A stretch of 64,000 nt of DNA, taken from Paenibacillus catalpae. Lineage in GTDB: Bacteria; Bacillota; Bacilli; Paenibacillales; Paenibacillaceae. A model generated the notes under the pieces. The model had not been told where the DNA came from, did not search any database, and saw only the letters and a program-made list of their open reading frames with translations. The translations under genes were made by a program, and so were the position numbers. Location of the stretch: assembly GCF_900112695.1 (NCBI RefSeq), contig NZ_FOMT01000001.1, positions 868,001 through 932,000 on the forward strand, written 5' to 3'. Shown here piece after piece: positions 1 to 8,600 of this stretch (position 1 is its first letter; every line of letters begins with the position of its first letter).

Positions 1-1046
1 GGCCAATGGGCGGGGTATGGCTCTGTCAGCATCTATGGGAGCATTATGCTTTTGGGAAAGACCAGACATTCTTGCGGGAACAAGCCTATCCCATCATGAA
101 AAATGCCGCCTTATTCTGTCTGGATTGGCTGCATGAAGATAAGGAAGGACGATTGATTACCTCTCCATCAACTTCGCCGGAGCATAAATTCCGCACGTCA
201 GAAGGCTTGGCTGGCGTCAGCATGGCATCTACGATGGACATGTCTTTGATCTGGGACTTGTTTACGAACCTCATCGAAGCTTCCAGCATTCTAGGTGTCG
301 ATGAGTCGTTCCGGGAGCAGCTCTCGGATACGCGTAGCCGCTTGTTCCCTCTGCAAATCGCCAGCAACGGAAGACTTCAGGAATGGTCGAAGGATTTCGA
401 GGACGAAGACCAGTTCCACCGTCATGTCTCTCATTTGTTCGGCGTATATCCGGGACGTCAATTGACGTGGAAGGAGACTCCGGAGTTGATGGCTGCAGCA
501 GAGCGGTCGCTCGATATTCGCGGAGACGGCGGGACCGGCTGGAGTCTAGGATGGAAGATTGGTCTGTGGGCGCGCTTTGGCAACGGTAACCGCGCATTTG
601 GGTTATTGTCTAATTTGCTGACATTGGTAGATGGCGAGAAGGAGAACTATCACCATGGCGGAGGTGTTTATACGAATCTCTTTGATGCGCATCCTCCATT
701 CCAGATCGATGGCAATTTCGCTGCAACATCGGGAATTGCCGAGCTGCTCCTGCAATCCCATCAAGGCTTTATTCATCTCCTGCCGGCACTTCCAGAAGCC
801 TGGCCTCAAGGCTATGTGAAGGGACTGCGGGCAAGAGGACATTTCGAAGTGTCGCTTCAATGGGAAGAAGGAGCAGTCCAGAACGTTGATATTATTTCTA
901 ACTCGGGAGGAACCTGCCGGGTGATGTCATCCGTTCCGCTGGAAGTGGAAGCGGATGGCGTTAAGCTTACGGTTAATCCGGATGAGAACGGGATCCTGTC
1001 CTTCGAGACAGTTCCAGGCGGCAAGTATAAACTAAGCAGAACGTAA
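1..1046 (+). CDS. GH95 family alpha-L-fucosidase-type glycoside hydrolase, C-terminal part (5' end outside window)
   Basis: The frame is open from the first base, with a Pro codon before the first Met, so the gene starts upstream of the window and about the last 347 residues are visible. The segment begins at PMGGVWLCQHLWEHYAF, a conserved block of the GH95 (alpha/alpha)6-barrel catalytic domain, and continues with SPSTSPEH, HRHVSHLFGVYPG and QIDGNFAATSGIAELLLQS, all typical of the family. The C-terminal stretch from about 770 onward (LLPALPEAWPQGYVKGLRARG) matches the beta-sandwich that closes these proteins. GH95 enzymes release alpha-1,2-linked L-fucose or L-galactose. Which of these is cleaved, and whether a signal peptide exists, cannot be seen here. 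A serine hydrolase gene follows in the same direction. Confidence 0.88.
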   Translation, partial: PMGGVWLCQHLWEHYAFGKDQTFLREQAYPIMKNAALFCLDWLHEDKEGRLITSPSTSPEHKFRTSEGLAGVSMASTMDMSLIWDLFTNLIEASSILGVDESFREQLSDTRSRLFPLQIASNGRLQEWSKDFEDEDQFHRHVSHLFGVYPGRQLTWKETPELMAAAERSLDIRGDGGTGWSLGWKIGLWARFGNGNRAFGLLSNLLTLVDGEKENYHHGGGVYTNLFDAHPPFQIDGNFAATSGIAELLLQSHQGFIHLLPALPEAWPQGYVKGLRARGHFEVSLQWEEGAVQNVDIISNSGGTCRVMSSVPLEVEADGVKLTVNPDENGILSFETVPGGKYKLSRT

Positions 1047-1165
1047 ATAGCGGGAAGGATCTTCAAATACAGGAGCGGATGAAGAGGAATTTGCTGTTTG
1101 TACAGCGAATATACTACGCGACCTTGGTCCGAGGAAGCTATTTGAAGAAAGGGAGAATACCCGAC

Positions 1166-2347
1166 ATGTTGGATCAGACAGCAATCAGCCAGATTAAAGC
1201 AACGCTTAGAAAAGGGATCGATAATAACGAAGTCTCAGGCGCTAACTTCATGGTGATCAAAGACGGCAAAGAAATTTTCTACCATGAAGACGGTATGGCA
1301 GACCGGGAAGCGGGACGACCCATTACCAGAGATTCCGTCTTCCGGTTATATTCCATGACGAAGCCGGTTACGGCAACGGCTGTTATGATTCTGGTGGAAC
1401 GCGGAGAGATTGATTTGTTCGATCCGGTTAGCCGTTACCTGCCGGGCTTCAAGAATCAGAAGGCAGAGGTTGACGGTGAATTGGTTCCGGTAGAGCGGGA
1501 AGTGAATATTCATGACTTGCTTGACATGACATGCGGACTTGTTTACGGGGGAACGAATGCAGCCGGACAAGCAACGGAAGCGCTGTTCCGGGAAGTAGAT
1601 GAACGTCTGCTGGGAGAAACGCCGCTTGGCACTGTGGAAATTATGAACCGTCTGGGCGGAGCACCGCTTGCTTTTCAACCGGGGGCCTCCTGGACCTACG
1701 GAACCTCAGCGGATGTGCTGGGAGCTGTAGTAGAAGTCGTCAGCGGAATGCGCTACGGCGAGTTTCTGCAACAAGAATTGTTTGGTCCGCTGGGCATGAA
1801 GGATACCGCATTCTGGCTGCCCGAGGACAAGAGAGGGCGTCTCGTTAAGACCTATGCCGACAATGGCGAAGGCGGATTGACGCTGTATACGGGCAATCAT
1901 TTGGGTATCATACATCAGATGGACCGCGATCCGGCATTCGAATCAGGCGGGGCCGGACTTGTCTCCACCATTGATGATGCGGCCAAATTTACGACCATGC
2001 TGATGAATAACGGGACTCTAAACGGCGTTCAGATTTTGAGACCGGCAACGGTTCGCTATTTGACGACAACAACCTTAAATGCGGAGCAGCAGAAGGGTTT
2101 TGACACCTGGCACCAGCTGACCGGCCACAGCTACGGCAACCTGATGCGCATTATGACGGATACCAGAACCGCGGGCATTCTCGCAAGCCCGGGAGAATAC
2201 GGCTGGGACGGCTGGCTTGGCGCCTACTTCGGCAATTGCCCGCAGGATGGAATTACGATTCTGTTCATGATTCAGAAGAAGGATGCCGGCACCACGCCGC
2301 TCACCCGGAAGCTTCGTAATATTGTCATGAGCTCGTTGTTGAAATAA
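1166..2347 (+). CDS. Serine hydrolase of the beta-lactamase/penicillin-binding (class C, PF00144) family
   Basis: The 393-residue product has the class C beta-lactamase/esterase fold. Numbered from this start, S63-M-T-K66 supplies the SxxK nucleophile and general base. A Tyr-containing second motif lies in SWTYGTSADVLG, and the C-terminal GWDGWLGAYFG block corresponds to the third active-site element. An upstream ATG at 1079 has an AGGAG only 3 bases away and would add a basic extension without a clear signal peptide. The ATG at 1166 has GAAAGGGAG about 11 bases upstream and opens at the conserved fold, so I prefer it. Family members are mostly esterases or D-amino-acid peptidases; the substrate is unknown. 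It follows the GH95 gene by 119 bases and may be cotranscribed. Confidence 0.85.
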   Translation: MLDQTAISQIKATLRKGIDNNEVSGANFMVIKDGKEIFYHEDGMADREAGRPITRDSVFRLYSMTKPVTATAVMILVERGEIDLFDPVSRYLPGFKNQKAEVDGELVPVEREVNIHDLLDMTCGLVYGGTNAAGQATEALFREVDERLLGETPLGTVEIMNRLGGAPLAFQPGASWTYGTSADVLGAVVEVVSGMRYGEFLQQELFGPLGMKDTAFWLPEDKRGRLVKTYADNGEGGLTLYTGNHLGIIHQMDRDPAFESGGAGLVSTIDDAAKFTTMLMNNGTLNGVQILRPATVRYLTTTTLNAEQQKGFDTWHQLTGHSYGNLMRIMTDTRTAGILASPGEYGWDGWLGAYFGNCPQDGITILFMIQKKDAGTTPLTRKLRNIVMSSLLK

Positions 2348-2351
2348 GCAG

Positions 2352-2388
2352 AAAGCTGCTGCGCTATGTGCGCAGCAGCTTTTTTTTG
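2352..2388 (+). terminator. Rho-independent terminator between convergent genes
   Basis: AAAGCTGCTGCGC pairs with GCGCAGCAGCTTT across a 4-base loop and is followed by a run of seven or more T. It lies just downstream of the serine hydrolase stop and just before the stop of the convergent oxidoreductase gene. Confidence 0.9.
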
Positions 2389-3456
2389 TTATTGGTCCGG
2401 ATAGTTCCGAGTCATATAGTCCACGTAGGACTGTGCGAAGATTAAATCCTGCAGCGCTTCCTTCGCTGTGCAAGGGGCGGAGCGGTCGCCTCGGACAGCA
2501 GCGAGGAAATTGCGGGCTTGATTGCGCATAGCGGATACGTTTGGCAGAATCGGCTCGTAGGTGAGAGCTTCGCCAACAGTGGCATTGTCTTTCTTTATCG
2601 TCACTTTTCCCGCACGTTGGCGTGCTAGCGGGGCGGGAAGATCGATTCGGACATAGCCATGGCGAAAACCGACAAGAATTTGCTCTTCCCACTCATGGGA
2701 AGTATGGTAAGGGGCCATCTCTAGCGTAACAGTAATGCCGCTATCGCTTTCTCCATTAAGGACAATCCCGCGGCGGTCGCCGAAGGTAAGCCGGTAATTC
2801 TCGCCAAGAAGGTGACGGAACATATTCACTTGATGGATGTAGTAGTTAACGAAGCTGTCCAGCATCTGCGTCATCTTGTCCGTGTAGCTGTCCGGGCCGG
2901 GCTCCAATTGGAGTGAAGGATAGGGTTCTTCACTGCTTAGCGGCTGGTCCGCACCCCCAACCCAATCGCCAGGCGGCATCGTTATCCGTATATATTGCAG
3001 ATCACCATAGCTGCCGCTTTCCTTCCATTCTTCAATAACCCTTTTGGCATACTCCACAGCCGGATCGGAACGCTTATGGTAACCAATGACATGTAAACTG
3101 CCGTGTTTTTCGCCTATCTGCACCATATGGCTTCCTTCCCGTACCGTCAGGCAGAGCGGCTTTTCCGTCAAGACAGGAATACCTGCCAGCAAAATATCCG
3201 GAATCACATGGGGATGGTTGCGGAAAGGCTGAGGCGCTACGATTGCATCAACAGCGGAATGTTCTAACAGTTCAAGGTGGCTGCTGAATACTTCCGGTAC
3301 GCCATAGCGGCTGGCGACAAGCTGTGCCATCTGCTTCCGGGGCTCTGCAATAGCGACGACCTCGCATTCGTCCTTCAAAACAGCATAATTAGACAGATGT
3401 GCCATTTGCCCCATGCCTCCGACGCCAACAAACCCGATTCTCAGTTTTTTGCTCAT
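2389..3456 (-). CDS. Gfo/Idh/MocA family NAD(P)-dependent oxidoreductase
   Basis: This 355-residue protein has an N-terminal Rossmann fold with the GFVGVGGMGQM dinucleotide-binding loop at residues 8-18, the EKPLCL motif with the family Lys near residue 98, and the alpha/beta C-terminal domain. Enzymes of this family oxidise or reduce hydroxyls on sugars and inositols. The start is fixed by AAAGGAGA upstream and by a 4-base ATGA overlap with the stop of the VCBS-repeat gene, so the two are translationally coupled. Context suggests sugar metabolism, but the substrate cannot be read from the sequence. Confidence 0.88.
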   Translation of the reverse strand: MSKKLRIGFVGVGGMGQMAHLSNYAVLKDECEVVAIAEPRKQMAQLVASRYGVPEVFSSHLELLEHSAVDAIVAPQPFRNHPHVIPDILLAGIPVLTEKPLCLTVREGSHMVQIGEKHGSLHVIGYHKRSDPAVEYAKRVIEEWKESGSYGDLQYIRITMPPGDWVGGADQPLSSEEPYPSLQLEPGPDSYTDKMTQMLDSFVNYYIHQVNMFRHLLGENYRLTFGDRRGIVLNGESDSGITVTLEMAPYHTSHEWEEQILVGFRHGYVRIDLPAPLARQRAGKVTIKKDNATVGEALTYEPILPNVSAMRNQARNFLAAVRGDRSAPCTAKEALQDLIFAQSYVDYMTRNYPDQ

Positions 3457-4550
3457 CGCAATGTCTCCTTTACCGGTCCTGTATTCTCAAATAGATAAAG
3501 TCCGTCTTTGCCAGGTGCCACAATGTCCGGATAGCCGTTGCCGGTAAGGTCCTGAACCCAGAAATAGATACCGGTACCCGAAGCTTCTCCGGCACTGCCA
3601 TAATCAATTATAAATTTGGTGAATTGGCCGCCATCAATGCGATAGTAGTAGAGCCCAATAGGATCATGAGCGCCGGGGTCGCCATCGTTATGGGCGCGAT
3701 AACGTTTGCCGGTGACAAGCTCCAGCTTGCCGTCGAGGTCGAGATCGACCAGCCAGAGGTCATGGAATTGCGATCCGGTATCGTCAATCGTGTGGCGGTA
3801 CCAACTGCGGTTGCCATCTGCCTCTTTGCGCTGCTCATACCAGTGAAGGCCGTAATCATGAGCCTGGCCAACGATCAAATCCATGAGACCATCGCCATTC
3901 ACATCATGGCCAATAACGGGAACACTCGCAGAGCCTAACGACCATTCGGGATGGAATGTCCAAGGCGTGTGAAAGGGATCCTCAGGCTGCTCAAGCCAGC
4001 CTTCATTCAGCACAATATCGATGCGCCCGTCCCCGTTAATATCTACGAAGCCCATACCGTGCCCGCTTGCTGCTTCTCCAATAACCACCTTTTGAAACAT
4101 GCCGGTGCCTTTGCCGTCGGAGTCTCGGAGCAGCTTATAGAAGGCTTGAGGTTCATTTGGAGTATTGGGGAAAATCTCCGGCACACCACATCCGTCAATA
4201 TCGCAGAAACGGATCGTCTCAATATTGCCGCAGCGGTCAATATCATTCGTTTCCCACTCGTCTGTGTTATTGCCGGGATTGCGGCGCCATCTCAGCGTTT
4301 CGGTAAACCAGGAGCCGGTGATCAGGTCAGGCCATCCGTCACCGTCCACATCCATGGGATAATCGGAGAAGTCATCATGATACTCCCCGATAGCTTCCAC
4401 CTCGCAAATACGGTGCCTGCGGGTGAAATCCGGTCCTTCATACCAGTACGCTCCGCTTACGATATCCGTAATTCCGTCGTTATTTACATCAAACACGGCA
4501 CATGCTTCGTACTTGTCTTCCGAAAGAAGGCGTTTCCTGAATTCCAGCAT
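3453..4550 (-). CDS. VCBS/FG-GAP repeat beta-propeller protein without signal peptide
   Basis: The protein is about 365 residues long. Starting at the Met preceded by GGAGGA and an 8-base spacer, it has no signal peptide, transmembrane segment or anchor. Seven Ca2+-loop-like motifs are spaced along its length, for example DVNNDGITD, DVDGDGWPD, DINGDGRID, DVNGDGLMD and DLDLDGKLE. This predicts a seven-bladed FG-GAP/VCBS propeller. Such propellers are usually secreted, so an apparently cytosolic one coupled by a 4-base overlap to a Gfo/Idh/MocA oxidoreductase is odd. It might be an intracellular glycan or oligosaccharide-acting enzyme (some lyases are Ca2+-binding propellers), but no catalytic signature is recognisable. 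An alternative start 21 bases upstream would add seven residues. Confidence 0.8.
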   Translation of the reverse strand: MLEFRKRLLSEDKYEACAVFDVNNDGITDIVSGAYWYEGPDFTRRHRICEVEAIGEYHDDFSDYPMDVDGDGWPDLITGSWFTETLRWRRNPGNNTDEWETNDIDRCGNIETIRFCDIDGCGVPEIFPNTPNEPQAFYKLLRDSDGKGTGMFQKVVIGEAASGHGMGFVDINGDGRIDIVLNEGWLEQPEDPFHTPWTFHPEWSLGSASVPVIGHDVNGDGLMDLIVGQAHDYGLHWYEQRKEADGNRSWYRHTIDDTGSQFHDLWLVDLDLDGKLELVTGKRYRAHNDGDPGAHDPIGLYYYRIDGGQFTKFIIDYGSAGEASGTGIYFWVQDLTGNGYPDIVAPGKDGLYLFENTGPVKETLR

Positions 4551-4615
4551 AGAACGATTCCTCCGTATCATAGCTATTGTTTATTGCAAAAAGTCCCGAA
4601 AAGCATTTATAGTTC

Positions 4616-4630
4616 AAGTAGCGCTTACAT
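4616..4630 (-). promoter_or_regulatory. Candidate cre-like site in the divergent promoter region
   Basis: Read on the minus strand, ATGTAAGCGCTACTT matches the degenerate CcpA operator WTGNAANCGNWNNCW at all but one position. It sits between the VCBS/oxidoreductase operon and the AraC gene, about 65 bases from the operon start, where catabolite control would be expected. There is no further support. Confidence 0.35.
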
Positions 4631-4717
4631 ACTAGAAAATACCGAATTTTAAGCCTGTTCTCAATATGGAATGTTGCGAAATGGGTTATTCATTCTTGTG
4701 AATAGAGGGGGATAGAG

Positions 4718-5548
4718 ATGGGAGATTACTCGCGTTTTCTTAATCCGGCTTATTTGATAGCAAGCGGAGAGTTTCATTGCAGAGAAACCAATCCTTTTCA
4801 GCATCCGCTTCACCGGCATGAGACGTACAGCGAGCTTCTCTTTGTTGAGGAGGGCAGGGGGACGTTTATTATTGATGATACTCCCTATGAGGTCGGACCC
4901 GGGACTGTACTGCTGTATCACAGGGGAGTATGGCATGAGGAGTTGTCCACGCATTACCCGTTTCGCGCTACTTTTTTTGCGTTCAAAGGACTGCAGGTGA
5001 AGGGTTATCCAAACGATTACTTCCTGGAAACGGATTATTCACCTGTTGTTGAGCTTGGCGAAAGGGCTGAAGATTTCGTTAAGCTGCTGCGAAGCAGCCA
5101 CGCGGAGTTTCATTCGGATCGTCCTGAAGCTCGTGCTGCGGCTAATTATTGGTTTGGGTTGCTGCTTGTTCTATTAGCGCGCGAGGTGACGGGTTATGTT
5201 GCAGAACGGAGCTCGGTTAAACCCTCGGAAGCTGCTGTCTTGAAGGCAAGAAGCTATATGGAAGAAAACTTTCGGCAGTCAATATCCCTTGAACAGCTTG
5301 CAAAGATCACATTTGTAAGCAAATACTATTTATCTCATTTATTCAGGCAAGAGGTTGGGATGTCCACCATTCAATATCTGATCCGATGCCGGATGGAGGC
5401 AGCGAAGCGGTACTTGCAAATAACCGACCGTCCGGTTAAAGAGATTGCAGAACTAGTCGGCTATCAGAGCGAGACGACTTTTCATAACATTTTCAAGAAA
5501 ATGACAGGACTTACGCCAGGGCAATATCGCGAGTTAGAGTGGGAATAG
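4718..5548 (+). CDS. AraC family transcriptional regulator with N-terminal cupin domain
   Basis: Of 276 residues, about 1-130 form an AraC-type cupin (HPLHRHETYSELLFVEEGRG, then GPGTVLLYHRGVWHEE). Residues 175-276 form two helix-turn-helix units, with SLEQLAKITFVSKYYLSHLF and the second recognition segment EIAELVGYQSETTFHNIFKK. AGAGGGGG lies a short distance upstream of the ATG. It is divergent from the VCBS/oxidoreductase operon across a 167-base intergenic region, so it probably controls that operon in response to a sugar. Confidence 0.9.
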   Translation: MGDYSRFLNPAYLIASGEFHCRETNPFQHPLHRHETYSELLFVEEGRGTFIIDDTPYEVGPGTVLLYHRGVWHEELSTHYPFRATFFAFKGLQVKGYPNDYFLETDYSPVVELGERAEDFVKLLRSSHAEFHSDRPEARAAANYWFGLLLVLLAREVTGYVAERSSVKPSEAAVLKARSYMEENFRQSISLEQLAKITFVSKYYLSHLFRQEVGMSTIQYLIRCRMEAAKRYLQITDRPVKEIAELVGYQSETTFHNIFKKMTGLTPGQYRELEWE

Positions 5549-5576
5549 CTGTTTTTTTGCAAAATGTTTTATGGAG

Positions 5577-5590
5577 TTAACTAAAGTTAA
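5577..5590. promoter_or_regulatory. 14-bp palindrome TTAACTAAAGTTAA upstream of the giant SLH gene
   Basis: An inverted repeat TTAAC-N4-GTTAA lies 65 bases before the start of the giant surface-protein gene. A near-identical copy, TTAACGAAAGTTAA, is found at 12550-12563 upstream of the MalT-like regulator. A possible -10 (TACTCT at 5614) lies downstream without a good -35, as expected of an activator-dependent promoter. Confidence 0.45.
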
Positions 5591-5654
5591 TTGGCTGACT
5601 CAACAATTTTTGCTACTCTTGTCCTGCTTATTCAGTTAGAGGAGGATGAAGGTA

Positions 5655-8600
5655 ATGCTTCGTAAATTAAGTTACACTTTATTGCTTATCGCAATTGCTT
5701 TTGTATTCTGGCCATCATGTGTGGAAAAGGCGGCTTATGCCGCGGTTTCGTTGGAGGAATTGCCAACCCCTCCCGAGCCGATCCCCGGCTCCGTGGCGAG
5801 CCCGGTTGGAGGAAACCATATTCTGGTGACCGGGGGGCAGAACGGCTCGAATGCAATGTCGAAGAATTCGTATATCTTTGACACGGTCTCTCAAACTTGG
5901 TCGTCTAGTGCGCCATTACCCCTCGCTTATCACAATCAATCCACGCTGTCTAACGGAAGCGTGTTGGTTACCGGAGGGAATGTCTTCACTAATGGAGTCG
6001 GGTATATCTATAACGACCAAGCCCGGATTTATAATCCATCTACAAACACGTGGTCGAATGCGGCAAACGTCCCTCATACCGTGATTGGCCATACACAGAG
6101 CACACTTACGGATGGCCGTGTACTGATCGCAGGCGGAGCTGACTCCATTTATTCCCCCAGCTCCGATTCCTTGCTTTACAGTAATGCGTATATTTATGAT
6201 CCCTCCGAAAACCGTTGGGAAGAGGCGGCCCCTTTGCCCAGAGGTCTATATGGAGCAGCCCAAAGCACTTTAAAGGACGGTCGTGTGCTGGTGACCGGCG
6301 GCCTGAGCGGGTTTGTCTATTCGTTCTTTTCCTATATCTATGATCCAGCGGCTAATACCTGGACGACGGTTGCGACTATGCCTTATAGCGGCGGTGACCT
6401 TTTTTACAATCATGCGCAAGTGACGCTTGAGAACGGGAAAGTATTGGTGATGGGAAATTACAATTTTTACATTTATGATCCCGCGACAAATACCTGGACA
6501 AAGGACATTGAGAACCCGGGGAACATGGTCGATGCAAGCTTAGTAAAGATTGGTTCTGCCGTATATGTTATAGGCGGTTACAACTATACGGACTATTCCA
6601 TTAATACAAAGTTCTATAAGCTTTCCTTCGACTTTAATGCGCCTACGCCACCGACGATTGCGGGAGCCGGAAGCGGATGGACCGCATCGGATGTCGATAT
6701 CACGATTAGCCCGGGAACGGATGCTGAAACAGGGGTTAATCGGACAGAGTACAGTTTATCCGGTGCTACACTCCTTGGTTGGACAACATACGACGAGGCG
6801 TCCCCCATTCGTATCTCAAATTCGGGGCAGACAACCGTTACTGCTCGTACGATAGATCATGCCGGCAACATAAGCACGGCGGCTTTAGCGGTCGTAAAGA
6901 TTGACCGAACGCCGCCTGCCACGCCGACCATTAATCTGTCAGCAAGCGGATGGAGTTCAAAATCAGTATCAGTTTGGTTTTCGTCTTCGTTGGATTCGGG
7001 CGGTTCAGGTGTACAGCGAATAGAATACAGTCTGTCTGGCGCTGTAACCGCAGCCTGGAAAACATATACCGCGGGTTTTGAAATACTCGGGCAAGGACAA
7101 ACGACAGTCCATGTGCGGGCAATTGATAACGTGGGCAATGCCAGTGCCGAGGGGACAGCCGTTATTATGATCGATAAGACAGCGCCTGGAGCGCCAAGCA
7201 TTACACCCGCATCCGGTACCTGGAGCAATACGGACATTACTGTAGCCATCGTATCCGGTACAGATACAGGCGGCTCCGGTGTCAGCCGGACGGAATATAA
7301 GTTGACCGGTGCTGCGACATCGAATTGGACCACGTATGCCAGTCCAATATTAATAGGGGCTGGCGGACAGACGACCGTTGAAGCCAGAACAATTGATAAT
7401 GCCGGCAATATCAGTACGAGCAAGTCGATTACCTTGAAGCTGGACAAGACGCAGCCTACGGCGCCGACCGTTACTCCTGGCACGACGAATTGGACCAATG
7501 CCGCATCCGTGAGGGTTACCGTTACGCCCGGAACGGATGGCGGTTCAGGTGTCGCCAGGACGGAATATAGCTTAAGCGGCGCTGCTACGCTCGATTGGAC
7601 GACCTATACGGGACAGGTGACAGTCAATGCCGAAGGGCAAACCACGCTCAGCGCCAGAACGGTAGACAATGCCGGCAACGTTGGACCTGTCACGACAAGT
7701 GTCGTAAAGATTGACAGGACAGCGCCTGCGGTGCCAGCTATAACTCCGTCAACTACAGCATGGACGGCAGCTGATGCCTCGTTTACTTTGACTGCCGGAA
7801 CTGATACCGGCGGTTCGGGAGCAGCCCGCACCGAGTTTAGTCTAAGCGGAGCAGTCACATCGGGCTGGACTACCTATACTGGCGCTGTGACGATCACTGC
7901 AGAAGGACAAACAACCATTCACGCCAGAACGATTGATCAGGCAGGCAATATAAGCACCGAAAGCACTTCGGTCATATCGATCGATCAAACAAAACCTGCC
8001 GTTCCCGTTATTACACCTGTTGGATCAGATTGGAATGCGTCGAATGTAACGGTAACTGTCGCAGCCGGGACAGACGTTGGCGGCTCCGGTGTGAACAAGA
8101 CGGAGTACAAACTGTCAGGTGCAATAATGAGAGATTGGACGGCTTATACCGGTGCGGTTTCTATTAGTGCGGAAGGTCAAACGACAGTAGAAGCTAGAAC
8201 GATAGATAACGCAGGCAACACAAGTACAGCAGCTCCCGTTATTGTGAAGCTGGATAAGACAAAACCTGCTGTGCCGGTGGTGACTCCGGATCTAACAGCC
8301 TGGACAAATGCTGCATCCGTAAAAGTTACAATCACACCGGGAACAGACAGTGGTTCAGGCATCAGCCTAACGGAATATAGCTTAAGCGGCGCATCAACTC
8401 TTGCCTGGACAACCTATACGGGCCAGATATCTATTACTTCGGAGGGTCAGACTACAATTAATGCCAGAAGTATAGACAACGCGGGAAATGTTGGCCCTGT
8501 ATCGACAGGAGTCGTTAAGATCGACAGGAGTTCTCCGTCTGCTCCAGCCATCAGTCCTGCAGGAGGAGACTGGTCGGGATCTTCGATTTCAGTAACGATG

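Noticed and set aside
603..1066. Minus-strand frames opposite the GH95 gene end
   Set aside because: They overlap conserved GH95 coding sequence and have no starts or domains.
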